From Celeribacter sp. PS-C1 (GTDB taxonomy: Bacteria; Pseudomonadota; Alphaproteobacteria; Rhodobacterales; Rhodobacteraceae), in contig NZ_JAHXRW010000005.1 of the NCBI RefSeq assembly GCF_019429625.1, forward strand, positions 186,001-250,000: a stretch of DNA of 64,000 nt, given 5' to 3'. The translations under genes were made by a program, and so were the position numbers. Numbering within the stretch: the first letter of the stretch is position 1; each line of letters opens with the position of its first letter. Shown here in pieces: positions 26,713-35,372 of this stretch. Below the pieces are notes generated by a model. The model saw only the letters and a program-made list of their open reading frames with translations. It was not told the origin of the DNA and made no database searches.

Positions 26713-27525
26713 ATGAGCTTTTCGATTGAGGGCAAGGTGGCCATCGTCACAGGTGCCGCCAATGGCGTCGGTCTTTCCGTGGCACGGCATTTTCTGGAGC
26801 AAGGCGCCTATGTGATGTGTGCCGACATGGACGAGGCCAGCCTGATCGCCGAATACGGTGAAGAGGCGGAGGCCGAAGAGACCAAACTGGCCTATTTCGC
26901 CGGGGATTTGCGTCAAAAGCTCACCATCGCGAATCTGCTGTCTGCGACGATTGATGCCTTTGACGGGGTCGACATCCTCGTGAATGCCTCGCGTCAGGTC
27001 TTGATGAGCGATCCGCTGTCCGTCGAAGAGGACAATGTCGCCGATCTGCTTGAACAGAACCTGATGACTTCGCTGCGCCTGACGCAACAGGTGGCGAAGT
27101 GGATGATCAAGAATTCTGAGAAATCCGAGGATGAGGAAGGCTTGGTCGGCTCCATCGTCAACCTGTCGTCCATCGCGGCGCGGCGGTGTCAGCCGGAGCT
27201 TCTGGCCTTTTCCATTTCCTCGGCGGCGGTCGATCAGATGACACGTGCCATGGCGGTGTCACTAGCGCCGCATCGGATTCGCGTGAACGCTGTGGCTTTC
27301 GGGTCGGTGATGAGTTCGAGCCTTAAGGATATGTTGGCCGAAAACCCCGATTACCGTGGCGAGATCGTGTCGAAAACACCTTTGGGGCGCGTCGCCCCCG
27401 CCTCGGAAGTGGCGGAGACGGTGCAATATCTCACGTCGGATTGTTCGGGCTTCATGACAGGGCAAATCCTGACGGTGGACGGTGGCCGGACCCTTGTGGA
27501 TCCGGTGCTTGCGCCCACGCACTGA
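26713..27525 (+). CDS. SDR-family protein with altered active site
   Basis: This 270-residue protein has a clear SDR Rossmann fold: TGAANGVG (13-20) for the dinucleotide, an NAS motif in DILVNASRQ, VNLSS with Ser153, and the C-terminal SGFMTGQILTVDGGRTL. The catalytic YxxxK is replaced: the segment reads LLAFSISSAAVDQM, so Tyr is Phe166 and Lys is Ser170. It may therefore be non-catalytic, use another mechanism, or act as a binding or regulatory protein. The start has AGGGAG upstream. It is 3 bp from the convergent lipoprotein gene. Confidence 0.85.
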   Translation: MSFSIEGKVAIVTGAANGVGLSVARHFLEQGAYVMCADMDEASLIAEYGEEAEAEETKLAYFAGDLRQKLTIANLLSATIDAFDGVDILVNASRQVLMSDPLSVEEDNVADLLEQNLMTSLRLTQQVAKWMIKNSEKSEDEEGLVGSIVNLSSIAARRCQPELLAFSISSAAVDQMTRAMAVSLAPHRIRVNAVAFGSVMSSSLKDMLAENPDYRGEIVSKTPLGRVAPASEVAETVQYLTSDCSGFMTGQILTVDGGRTLVDPVLAPTH

Positions 27526-27528
27526 GCC

Positions 27529-27903
27529 TTATTCAGGATACTGGATCTTACAGGAGTCGATGGCGGCCTGTGCCTGAACCGAAAGTTGCGCCTCTTTCTT
27601 TTTGAGAGCGGCGAGTTTCGCGGCCTCGGCATCAAGGTCGATGGATTTCGGCACGCGGCGCGTCTCGATGTCAGGTTCACGGCAGAAGATCGCTTTGCCC
27701 TCATCCGTGGTACCACAGCGCCGGATGTCATAGTCGACATACTGCTGTTCGACCAAGGCGTAGCCACGCGACAGATTGCCTTCGGCTTCAGCGATAAAGC
27801 CCTGCACCTGACGCAAATCTTTCGTGGCGCGCGAGATGCACATCTGTTGTTCAGAACAGGCCGCGAGCAGCGGAACAATGGCAAGGGGAATGAGCCAACG
27901 CAT
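27529..27903 (-). CDS. Small predicted lipoprotein of unknown function
   Basis: This 124-residue protein begins MRWLIPLAIVPLLAACSEQQ. The lipobox LLAAC gives Cys17 as the lipidated residue; Ser at +2 suggests outer-membrane sorting. The mature part has four further Cys residues, helical charged segments (AEAAKLAALKKKEAQL) and ends YPE. AAGGAGACT before the ATG supports this start over a longer open frame. I do not recognise a named family. It is convergent with the SDR gene and divergent from hemF. Confidence 0.75.
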   Translation of the reverse strand: MRWLIPLAIVPLLAACSEQQMCISRATKDLRQVQGFIAEAEGNLSRGYALVEQQYVDYDIRRCGTTDEGKAIFCREPDIETRRVPKSIDLDAEAAKLAALKKKEAQLSVQAQAAIDSCKIQYPE

Positions 27904-28030
27904 AACAAGTCTCCTTTTGACGTTACACGCTACCATAGCGCCTTTCCGTCGCAGGGGAAGGGAACTTGCCGCCGCCACAGGATTGCTGTTACCTCTGGCA
28001 TGCTGCGCAGAAAGATAAGGACCACGCCCG

Positions 28031-28924
28031 ATGAGCCACGACATGACGACCGAAAAACAGCGTGCCAGCGCTTGGTTTCGTAGCCTGCGCGATCAGATCG
28101 TCGCGGCCTTTGAGGCATTGGAAGACACTCAGCTGAGCGGTCCGTTTGCAGGGCAGTCTGCGGGGCGGTTCGAAGCGACCGAGACGCAGCGCGAGTCGGA
28201 GGACGGCTCAGACGCGGGCGGCGGTCTGATGTCCGTCATGCGCGGCGGACGCGTCTTCGAGAAGGTCGGCGTCAATGTCTCCACCGTCTACGGCACTCTG
28301 GGAGAGCGTGCGCAAATGGCGATGGCCGCGCGCAAAGGCTTGCCGGGGATGAAGGACGATCCGCGCTTTTGGGCGGCGGGCATTTCCTTGGTCGCTCATA
28401 TGCAGAACCCGCATACGCCCGCCGTGCACATGAACACGCGGATGTTCTGGACGCCACATGGCTGGTGGTTCGGTGGTGGCTCCGATTTGAATCCGTGCAT
28501 CGAATATGACGAGGATACGGCGGCGTTTCATGCGGTGCAAAAAGAACATTGTGATCGCCATGACCCGGAATACTACCCGCGCTTCAAAGCTTGGGCGGAC
28601 GAGTATTTCTACATTCCGCACCGAGGTCGTGCGCGCGGGGTCGGGGGCATTTTCTACGACGATCTCAACACAGGCGACTGGGAAAAGGACTTTGCTTTCA
28701 CCCAAGACGTGGGCCGCGCCTTCCTTCCGGCCTTCCTCGGCGTGACAGAAAAGCGCAGGGACACACCGTGGTCGGAGGCGGACAAGGAGCGCCAACTCGT
28801 CCATCGTGGCCTCTATGCCGAATATAATCTTGTCTATGATCGGGGCACGAAATTCGGGCTCGAGACCGGGCACAACCCGGATGCGGTTTTGATGTCTCTG
28901 CCGCCGATGGCGAAATGGGTGTGA
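28031..28924 (+). CDS. hemF: Coproporphyrinogen III oxidase, oxygen-dependent
   Basis: This 297-residue protein carries HemF landmarks: GGRVFEKVGVN, NPHTPAVHMNTRMF, the GGGSDLNP region and FYIPHRGRARGVGGIFYDDL. It converts coproporphyrinogen III to protoporphyrinogen IX with O2. The start at 28031 could also be 28043, four codons later. The same reaction without oxygen is covered by HemN at 33-34.5 kb. The LysE-family gene follows after 5 bp and is probably co-transcribed. Confidence 0.96.
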   Translation: MSHDMTTEKQRASAWFRSLRDQIVAAFEALEDTQLSGPFAGQSAGRFEATETQRESEDGSDAGGGLMSVMRGGRVFEKVGVNVSTVYGTLGERAQMAMAARKGLPGMKDDPRFWAAGISLVAHMQNPHTPAVHMNTRMFWTPHGWWFGGGSDLNPCIEYDEDTAAFHAVQKEHCDRHDPEYYPRFKAWADEYFYIPHRGRARGVGGIFYDDLNTGDWEKDFAFTQDVGRAFLPAFLGVTEKRRDTPWSEADKERQLVHRGLYAEYNLVYDRGTKFGLETGHNPDAVLMSLPPMAKWV

Positions 28925-28929
28925 TCTGA

Positions 28930-29538
28930 ATGTTCGGCGAGGGGCTCTGGGCTTTTCTTCTGACCTCTGTGGCGATTGAGGCGACGCCGGGGCCGAACAT
29001 GGCCTATCTCATCGTTTTGGCCGCGATCGAAGGACGCCGTGCAGGCTATGCCGCGGTCGCAGGTGTCGCACTTGGGTTGTTGATCGTCGGGGTACTCGCG
29101 GCGATGGGGGTGGCGGCTTTGATCTCTGCTTCGCCCCTGGCGTTTCAGGTGCTCAGATGGGCTGGCGTCGCCTATCTTTTGTGGCTGGCCTATGATGCCT
29201 GGCGTCCGGAAAAGGCGGAGCCCAACGCTTTCGCTGGCAAGCATGCACGCTATTTTCGGCGCGGATTGATCGTCAATCTGCTGAACCCGAAGGCGGCGGT
29301 GTTTTATGTGGCGATGCTGCCGCAATTCGTCTCGCCGGGCGGGCCGATCCTCGCACAGACCATGACGTTGTCGGTGATCTATGTGGCGGTGGCGACGCTT
29401 GTGCATCTGAGTTTGGTGACGCTCGCCGATCTGGCGCATGGCACTTTGACCGATCCGAAACGCCGCCAAATCGTGCGACGCGCGATGGCGCTCGCTCTGG
29501 TCGCCATCGCCGTGTGGTTCGCGTTCAAAACCGCCTGA
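28930..29538 (+). CDS. LysE/RhtB-family amino acid exporter
   Basis: This 202-residue membrane protein has about six helices and the family opening: LLTSVAIEATPGPNMAYLIV, where the TPGP motif is diagnostic, and a later LIVNLLNPKAAVFYVAMLPQ. Members export amino acids or their derivatives; the substrate is not evident. It is 5 bp after hemF. Its stop abuts the reverse-strand stop of hemE with no spacer. Confidence 0.88.
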   Translation: MFGEGLWAFLLTSVAIEATPGPNMAYLIVLAAIEGRRAGYAAVAGVALGLLIVGVLAAMGVAALISASPLAFQVLRWAGVAYLLWLAYDAWRPEKAEPNAFAGKHARYFRRGLIVNLLNPKAAVFYVAMLPQFVSPGGPILAQTMTLSVIYVAVATLVHLSLVTLADLAHGTLTDPKRRQIVRRAMALALVAIAVWFAFKTA

Positions 29539-29547
29539 TCAGGCGGT
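29530..29547. repeat. 18-bp perfect palindrome over abutting stop codons
   Basis: ACCGCCTGATCAGGCGGT reads the same on both strands. Its centre TGATCA is the stop of the exporter gene directly followed by the reverse stop of hemE; both proteins end Thr-Ala. Confidence 0.9.
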
Positions 29548-30573
29548 CTCTCGCAATGTCTCAATCATCAGGCTCACGTTGTCCGGGTCCGCATCCGGTG
29601 TGATGCCGTGGCCGAGGTTGAAGATATGCGGGCCTTTTGAGAAGGCGTCGCGCACATGGCGCACCTCGTCGATCAGGGCCTGACCGCCCGTCACCATATG
29701 CGAGGATGCCAGGTTGCCCTGCACACAGCCGTCCACCTGCACATGTTCGGCGCCCCATTCGGGCGTCACAGAATTGTCGAGCGCAACACAATCAACGCCG
29801 GTTTTCTTGTGAAAGCCGATGTAGCCGTCGCCCGCTTCGCGCGGAAAACCGATCACCGGAATGTCGCCGTGACGGCGTTTCAATTCGCGGGTGATGATGC
29901 GCGCTGGCTCGACTGCGTATTTTTCAAAGGCTTCGCCCTTGAGGCTTCCGGCCCAACTGTCGAAAATTTTCACCACTTCTGCGCCTGCGCGGATTTGCAT
30001 GTCTAGATATTCGATGGTCGAGACGGTAAGAAGGTCGATGACCTTCTCGAACAAGGCATTGTTGCCTTCGCGGAGCGTATGCGCAGGCCCTTGATCCGGC
30101 GTGCCACGCCCGGCGATCATATAGGTCGCGACGGTCCAGGGCGCGCCGGCGAAGCCGATGAGCGTCGTTTCTTTTGGCAGCTCGGTCGAGAGGATTCTCA
30201 CGGTCTCATAGATCGGCGAGAGCTTGTCGTGGATGTCATCCTTGCCCTTGAGCTTGGCGAAATCCGCGTCTTCGGTGATGGTCGACAGGCGCGGGCCTTC
30301 GCCGGTGACGAACCAGAGATCGGCGCCCAATGCCTGCGGCAGCAAGAGGATGTCGGCAAAGAGGATCGCGGCGTCAAAGCCGAACCGACGGATCGGCTGC
30401 AAAGTCACCTCGGCGGCCAGATCGGAGTTATAGCACAGCGACAGGAAATCCCCGGCCTCGGCCCGCGTCGCGCGGTACTCTGGCAGATACCGTCCGGCCT
30501 GACGCATCATCCAGATCGGCGGCACCTTTTGCGTTTCGCCTTTCAGAGCTTTCAGGATCGTCTTGTCGGTCAT
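29539..30573 (-). CDS. hemE: Uroporphyrinogen decarboxylase
   Basis: This 344-residue enzyme begins [20 protein letters not shown] and contains the substrate-binding signature [17 protein letters not shown] and a Gly-rich [17 protein letters not shown] stretch. It removes four acetate carboxyls from uroporphyrinogen III. The open frame continues far upstream across hemC, but the family start is the ATG at 30571-30573. It is divergent from hemC across a 114-bp shared promoter region, a common arrangement in Rhodobacteraceae. Confidence 0.97.
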   Translation of the reverse strand: MTDKTILKALKGETQKVPPIWMMRQAGRYLPEYRATRAEAGDFLSLCYNSDLAAEVTLQPIRRFGFDAAILFADILLLPQALGADLWFVTGEGPRLSTITEDADFAKLKGKDDIHDKLSPIYETVRILSTELPKETTLIGFAGAPWTVATYMIAGRGTPDQGPAHTLREGNNALFEKVIDLLTVSTIEYLDMQIRAGAEVVKIFDSWAGSLKGEAFEKYAVEPARIITRELKRRHGDIPVIGFPREAGDGYIGFHKKTGVDCVALDNSVTPEWGAEHVQVDGCVQGNLASSHMVTGGQALIDEVRHVRDAFSKGPHIFNLGHGITPDADPDNVSLMIETLRETA

Positions 30574-30687
30574 CTGGGCCTCCCATTCATACTGCCCCGC
30601 ACTGGTCCCTGCCTTGCGCGGATTTGTCAAGCGCACAAGGCACTTTCCCCGCTTGTCAGGCCGATCCGCCGCAGGTAAGCCTTGGCC

Positions 30688-31632
30688 ATGACTTTGACGC
30701 TTCCGACCCCCGCTCAACCGCTGAAAATCGGCACCCGTGGCTCCCCGCTTGCGCTGGCGCAGGCCTATGAGACGCGCGCGCTGTTGATGCAGGCTTTCGA
30801 TCTGCCCGAAGCGGCCTTTGAGATCGTCGCGATCTCCACGCGCGGTGATCGGGTGCAGGACCGCGCGCTGCGCGAGTTGGGCGGCAAAGGTTTGTTCTCC
30901 AAAGAGATCGAAGACCGGCTGTTGAATGGCGAGGTCGATATTGCGGTGCATTCGACGAAAGACATGTCGGTGCAACAGCCCGAGGGGCTGGTGCTCGGCA
31001 CGTTCTTGGAGCGTGAAAACCCTTTTGATGCCTTCATCACATTGGATGGCAAGGCGCTCGCCGACCTGCCGCAGGGCGCGACCGTTGGGTCGTCCTCTCT
31101 GCGCCGCAAAGCGCAGTTGTTGAACAAGCGGCCCGATCTCAAGGTCGTGGAATTCCGCGGCTCGGTTCAGACCCGTTTGTCCAAACTCGAAGAGGGCGTG
31201 GCCGACGCCACCTTCCTCGCCATGGCTGGGCTCAATCGTCTGGGCTATGACGACGTGCCGCGTCAGGCGGTCAGCGCCGAAGAGATGCTCCCCGCCGTGG
31301 CGCAAGGCGCGATTTCGATTGAGCATCGCGAGGCCGACAGTGACATCGCCGAGATGCTCGCCGCGCTGCACCATGTGCCGACGGGACAGGCGATGGCCTG
31401 TGAACGCGCGTTTCTGGCCAAACTCGACGGCTCTTGTCAGACCCCGATAGCGGGTCTGGCGCAGATCGAGGGGGGCACGCTTCGGCTGCGTGGAGAGATC
31501 CTGCGCACCGATGGCTCTGAGAGCCTGATGGATGAAATCTCCGGTCCGGTTGAAGACGGCGCTGCGATGGGGATTGAACTGGCGACAAAGCTTTTGGAGC
31601 GCGCTGGCGCCGGGTTCTTTGACTGGAAATAA
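30688..31632 (+). CDS. hemC: Hydroxymethylbilane synthase (porphobilinogen deaminase)
   Basis: This 314-residue enzyme has the family opening [17 protein letters not shown], the catalytic region VHSTKDM, RRKAQLL and Cys250 in [11 protein letters not shown], which carries the dipyrromethane cofactor. It polymerises four porphobilinogens to hydroxymethylbilane. ATG at 30688 fits the family length better than the TTG two codons upstream. It is divergent from hemE; the stop is 3 bp from the convergent oxidase gene. Confidence 0.96.
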   Translation: MTLTLPTPAQPLKIGTRGSPLALAQAYETRALLMQAFDLPEAAFEIVAISTRGDRVQDRALRELGGKGLFSKEIEDRLLNGEVDIAVHSTKDMSVQQPEGLVLGTFLERENPFDAFITLDGKALADLPQGATVGSSSLRRKAQLLNKRPDLKVVEFRGSVQTRLSKLEEGVADATFLAMAGLNRLGYDDVPRQAVSAEEMLPAVAQGAISIEHREADSDIAEMLAALHHVPTGQAMACERAFLAKLDGSCQTPIAGLAQIEGGTLRLRGEILRTDGSESLMDEISGPVEDGAAMGIELATKLLERAGAGFFDWK

Positions 31633-31635
31633 CGC

Positions 31636-33030
31636 TTAGGGCAGCGTCTTTCCGGGATTCAAAATCCCTTTCGGGTCAAAGGCCGCCTTCACCGCGCGCA
31701 TCATCTCCAAAGCCACCGGGTCCTTCCGCCGCCGCATCGACGGCAATTTCGACAGCCCGATGCCATGTTCGGCAGAAAAACTGCCGCGCATGTCTTTGAC
31801 GATGTCCTCCACCGCTTCCATCAACGGATCGGCCAGATCATCCGTGCTCGGATAGATCGTGTAGTGAATGTTGCCGTCGCCCAGATGGGCCACGACACAG
31901 GTGCCGAAGCCGGGATCAACCGCGCGCAGCGTGGTCTCGGCGCGGCTCAGGAAGGTTTCGATCTGATCCAGAGGCAGGCAGAGGTCGTTGATCACCACCG
32001 GCTTGATCGCCACCGATATTTCCGCCGCCGCCTCGCGAATTTCCCACATTACACGGCGTTGCGCCTCGCTCTGTGCCAATGCCGCGTCGAGTACGAGGCC
32101 TTCTTCGAACATCTCGCCCAGCGTCTCTTCGAGATGCGCGCTGAGCGGCAGCTGACCGGTCTCATCGGGGGTGCAATCCCGCGCCATGGTCGAGGCGACT
32201 TCCAGGAAAATCGTATGTTCCTGATCATGGCCCAAAGGTGGGGTCAGGTCGGCGCGGAAGCGTTTCAAATTCGCCATATAGTCGCGCGGCATATACTCAA
32301 ACGCCTCGACCATGCCGCCCGTGCGGGTTTGCAGCGCGTTCAAGAGATCGAGCGCGGCGGAGAGGTCCGGCACGGTGACCATGGCGGAGGCATAGGCCAA
32401 GGGCTGCGGTTCCAGTTTCAACACGGCGGCGGTGATCACGCCCAATGTGCCTTCGGAGCCGATGATCAGATCGCGCAGGTCATAGCCCGAATTGTCTTTG
32501 TGCAGCTCGCTCATGAGATCAAGCACACGGCCATCGGCCAAAACGACTTCGATGCCGAGACAGAGATCGCGGGTGTTGCCATAGCGCAGTACGTTGGAGC
32601 CGCCCGCGTTGGAGGCCAGAGTGCCGCCGATCCGCGCGGAGCCTTTCGCGCCAAAGGTCATCGGATAGGTCAGGCCATGCTCGGCGGTGGCATCGTGCAG
32701 GTTTTGCAGGATCACACCCGCCTCAACCACAGCGAGGCGGGCTTCGGGACGGATCTCGCGGATGGTTTGCATCCGGTCGAGGGAGAGGACCAAGGCACCG
32801 TCTGCTGCGGTGGCGCCGGTCAGTCCGGTGTTGCCGCCCATCGGCACCACGGGTGTGCCGGTCTCATGGCAAAGGGCCAGAATGGCGGAGACCTCTTCGG
32901 TCGTGGCAGGGCGCACCACGGCCCGCGGGGTGGTTTCATATTTCCCGACCCAATCGCGACCATAGGGCAGGGCGTCTTCGCCCGTGAGCACATGCGGCGT
33001 GATGGATTGAAGGCGGGAAATAATGTCCAT
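31636..33030 (-). CDS. FAD-linked oxidase (GlcD / D-lactate or 2-hydroxyacid dehydrogenase type)
   Basis: This 464-residue flavoprotein has a PCMH/VAO-type FAD-binding domain with PVVPMGGNTGLTGA (~60-73), GTLASNAGGSNVLRYGNTRD and SEGTLGVITAAVLKL. The C-terminal FAD-oxidase cap ends GSFSAEHGIGLSKL and FDPKGILNPGKTLP, typical of GlcD/D2HGDH-type enzymes that oxidise D-2-hydroxyacids. Candidate substrates are glycolate, D-lactate or D-2-hydroxyglutarate. No glcE or glcF lies next to it, which favours a stand-alone dehydrogenase. It is convergent with hemC. Confidence 0.9.
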   Translation of the reverse strand: MDIISRLQSITPHVLTGEDALPYGRDWVGKYETTPRAVVRPATTEEVSAILALCHETGTPVVPMGGNTGLTGATAADGALVLSLDRMQTIREIRPEARLAVVEAGVILQNLHDATAEHGLTYPMTFGAKGSARIGGTLASNAGGSNVLRYGNTRDLCLGIEVVLADGRVLDLMSELHKDNSGYDLRDLIIGSEGTLGVITAAVLKLEPQPLAYASAMVTVPDLSAALDLLNALQTRTGGMVEAFEYMPRDYMANLKRFRADLTPPLGHDQEHTIFLEVASTMARDCTPDETGQLPLSAHLEETLGEMFEEGLVLDAALAQSEAQRRVMWEIREAAAEISVAIKPVVINDLCLPLDQIETFLSRAETTLRAVDPGFGTCVVAHLGDGNIHYTIYPSTDDLADPLMEAVEDIVKDMRGSFSAEHGIGLSKLPSMRRRKDPVALEMMRAVKAAFDPKGILNPGKTLP

Positions 33031-33096
33031 GGTCGGTCTCCGGTTGTTGCACCGGGTGTCCAGTAATTCAAAGGGGAAGGCAAGGGGCGGACAGCA

Positions 33097-33121
33097 AAAG
33101 ACCCGCCATAAGCGGGTCTTT
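33097..33121 (-). terminator. Rho-independent terminator of hemN
   Basis: AAAGACCCGC and GCGGGTCTTT form a perfect 10-bp stem with a 5-nt loop, followed by a T on the minus strand (TTTT including stem). It lies 20 bp after the hemN stop. Confidence 0.88.
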
Positions 33122-33141
33122 GAATAGCCAGGGAGGGGCGG

Positions 33142-34497
33142 TCAAACCGCTGAGGAATGCTGTGCCTGTGTCATGTCATAGGCATCGAAATGCCGTGCGA
33201 TCATGCGGGTGAGCGGCCGGGCCTCTTCGCGAATAACGATGCGCTCCGGCGAGATGTCGAGCATCTCGGGGAAGGCCTCTTGCACGCAGGTCGCAAAGGC
33301 GTCGAACCCTTCGGCGGAGAGGCCAAAATTCTGGGCCAACTCCTCCGCTTCGACGCGGAAATCGCACATCAAGGCTTCGATGATGCGGCCACGCAGGTGA
33401 TCTTCCGGCGAGAACACATGGCCCTTCGCGATGGGCAGCTTTCCGGCGCGCACTTCGGCCTGATATTTCGAGGTCGAGGGCTGGTTCTGGGCATAGCCTT
33501 GCGGGTATTTTGCGATCGAAGATGCGCCAACGCCGACCATGGTCGGGCATTTGTCGTCGGTGTAGCCTTGGAAATTGCGGCGCAACTTGCCGGTGCGCAG
33601 CGCAACTTCGAGGCCGTCGCCTTTTTTCGCAAAATGGTCGATGCCGATCTCGACATAATCGTCCCAGACAAAGAGATCGCGCGCGATGTTGAACAGCTCA
33701 AGCCGCTCTTCGGGCGTTGGCAGCGCGTCGGTCGGGATCATATTCTGACGCCGCGCCATCCACGGCACATGGGCATAGCCGAAAAGCGCCACGCGGTCGG
33801 GCGACAGCGACAGAAGTTTTTGCACGCTCTCGGAGATTTTCTCCGGGCTTTGGCCGGGCAGGCCGTAGAGAATATCGGCATTGAGCGAGCGAATGCCCCG
33901 CGCGCGCAAACCGTCCACGGCGGCTTTCGTTGTCTCATAAGACTGAATGCGGCCGATGGTCTCCTGAATCTCGGGGTCGAAATCCTGTACGCCGATGGAA
34001 GCGCGGTTCATGCCCGCGGCAGCCAGCGCATCGAGACGGGCGTCGTCGATCTCGTTCGGGTCGACCTCGACGGAGAACTCATAGTCCCGGGCGAAAGGCG
34101 CGACATCGCGGATGGCGGCGGAGAGATCAGTGATCATCTCGGCTTCCAACAAGGTCGGCGTGCCGCCACCCCAGTGCAAATGCCCGATTTCAATGCCTTC
34201 GGGAAGCTGGGCCTTGATCAGCGCCAGTTCGGCTTTGAGCGTCTCGACATAGGTGGCCACGGGGCCAGCCGTGCTCGTGCCCTGCGTGCGGCAGGCGCAG
34301 AACCAGCACAGGCGCCGACAAAATGGCACATGGACATAGAGTGAGATCGGCTGTGCAGAATCTAGGGTCTTCAGCCAGCCTTTCACATCCTCCGCAGAGG
34401 TTGTGTTGCCAAAATGCGGCGCTGTCGGATAGCTCGTGTACCGTGGCACACGGGCATCGAAGAGGCCAAGCTTGCGGAGTTGCGTGTGTTTGTTCAT
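33142..34497 (-). CDS. hemN: Oxygen-independent coproporphyrinogen III oxidase (radical SAM)
   Basis: This 451-residue enzyme has the radical-SAM cluster motif CRRLCWFC (Cys60, Cys64, Cys67), the HWGGGTPT motif for SAM, and SVEVDPNEI and LNADILYGLPGQ further on. The opening YTSYPTAPHF is diagnostic for true HemN rather than the HemW paralogue. It makes protoporphyrinogen IX without oxygen. ATG at 34495-34497 is used; a longer frame overlaps the FNR box. The FNR box at 34533-34546 lies between hemN and fnrL and predicts control by oxygen. Confidence 0.96.
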   Translation of the reverse strand: MNKHTQLRKLGLFDARVPRYTSYPTAPHFGNTTSAEDVKGWLKTLDSAQPISLYVHVPFCRRLCWFCACRTQGTSTAGPVATYVETLKAELALIKAQLPEGIEIGHLHWGGGTPTLLEAEMITDLSAAIRDVAPFARDYEFSVEVDPNEIDDARLDALAAAGMNRASIGVQDFDPEIQETIGRIQSYETTKAAVDGLRARGIRSLNADILYGLPGQSPEKISESVQKLLSLSPDRVALFGYAHVPWMARRQNMIPTDALPTPEERLELFNIARDLFVWDDYVEIGIDHFAKKGDGLEVALRTGKLRRNFQGYTDDKCPTMVGVGASSIAKYPQGYAQNQPSTSKYQAEVRAGKLPIAKGHVFSPEDHLRGRIIEALMCDFRVEAEELAQNFGLSAEGFDAFATCVQEAFPEMLDISPERIVIREEARPLTRMIARHFDAYDMTQAQHSSAV

Positions 34498-34532
34498 AGG
34501 GATACGCTCTAGTGAATCATAGATTTGGCGCA

Positions 34533-34546
34533 TTGACCCAGATCAA
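34533..34546. promoter_or_regulatory. FNR box between hemN and fnrL
   Basis: TTGACCCAGATCAA matches TTGAY-N4-RTCAA exactly. The centre is 42 bp from the hemN start codon and 24 bp from the fnrL start codon, so one site probably serves both divergent genes, including fnrL autoregulation. Confidence 0.88.
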
Positions 34547-34563
34547 GAATTGCGAGCGCACAG

Positions 34564-35304
34564 ATGAGCGACATGACATTTGACCACAAGGAATGCGGTT
34601 CCTGCCCGATCCGCCACCGTGCCGTTTGTGCGCGGTGCGAGGCGGATGAACTCGAAGAACTCGATGCGATCAAATACTATCGCTCTTACGAAGCAGGTCA
34701 GCCGATTGTTTGGTCCGGGGATCGTATGGATTTCGTGGCCTCCGTTGTAACCGGCGTGGCCTCTCTGAGCCAGGCGATGGAAGACGGACGGACCCAGATG
34801 GTGGGGCTTTTGCTGCCGTCGGATTTTCTTGGACGTCCTGGGCGCGACGCGGCGCCTTATGATGTGGTCGCGGTGTCGAACCTCACGCTCTGTTGTTTCC
34901 GCCGCAAACCGTTTGAACAAATGATGCTGCGCACGCCGCATGTCAGCCAGCGCCTGTTGGAAATGACGCTCGACGAATTGGACGCGGCGCGGGAATGGAT
35001 GCTGATTCTCGGGCGTAAGACCGCGCGGGAAAAGATCGCCTCGCTCCTCGCTATCATTGCGCGACGCGAAGCCTCTCTTGAGCTGACCACCGCAGGCGAT
35101 GGCATGGATTTCGAGCTGCCGCTGACGCGAGAGGCGATGGCGGATTATCTCGGGCTGACGCTTGAAACCGTGTCGCGCCAGATCTCTGCGCTGAAACGCG
35201 ATGGGGTGATCACGCTTGAGGGCAAGCGCAAGGTGGTGATTCCCGATTACGACCGGCTTCAGATTGAAACCGGTGACGACACCGATGGCGGCTTGATGAT
35301 CTGA
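34564..35304 (+). CDS. fnrL: FnrL, oxygen-responsive Crp/Fnr-family transcription factor
   Basis: This 246-residue regulator has N-terminal Cys11, Cys14, Cys22 and Cys25 plus Cys110/Cys111, supplying the ligands of an oxygen-labile [4Fe-4S] cluster. A cyclic-nucleotide-type beta-roll (~35-125), a dimerisation helix (~125-165) and a winged HTH follow, with ETVSR (201-205) as recognition residues. Glu201, Ser204 and Arg205 are the contacts that read TTGA in FNR proteins. It matches the four FNR boxes in this region. It is divergent from hemN and ends at a strong terminator. Confidence 0.96.
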   Translation: MSDMTFDHKECGSCPIRHRAVCARCEADELEELDAIKYYRSYEAGQPIVWSGDRMDFVASVVTGVASLSQAMEDGRTQMVGLLLPSDFLGRPGRDAAPYDVVAVSNLTLCCFRRKPFEQMMLRTPHVSQRLLEMTLDELDAAREWMLILGRKTAREKIASLLAIIARREASLELTTAGDGMDFELPLTREAMADYLGLTLETVSRQISALKRDGVITLEGKRKVVIPDYDRLQIETGDDTDGGLMI

Positions 35305-35324
35305 GCCTCTGAGATGCGAGACAT

Positions 35325-35352
35325 AAAAAACGCGCCCTCAGGCGCGTTTTTT
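35325..35352. terminator. Bidirectional Rho-independent terminator
   Basis: AAAAAACGCGCC pairs with GGCGCGTTTTTT around CTCA. T-tracts run on both strands, so it ends fnrL and the convergent usp gene. Confidence 0.93.
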
Positions 35353-35372
35353 TATTTTCTATCAACGAGATG

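Noticed and set aside
30574-31374. N-terminal extension of hemE reading back through hemC
   Set aside because: Family alignment places the HemE start at MTDKTILK; the extension is antisense to hemC.
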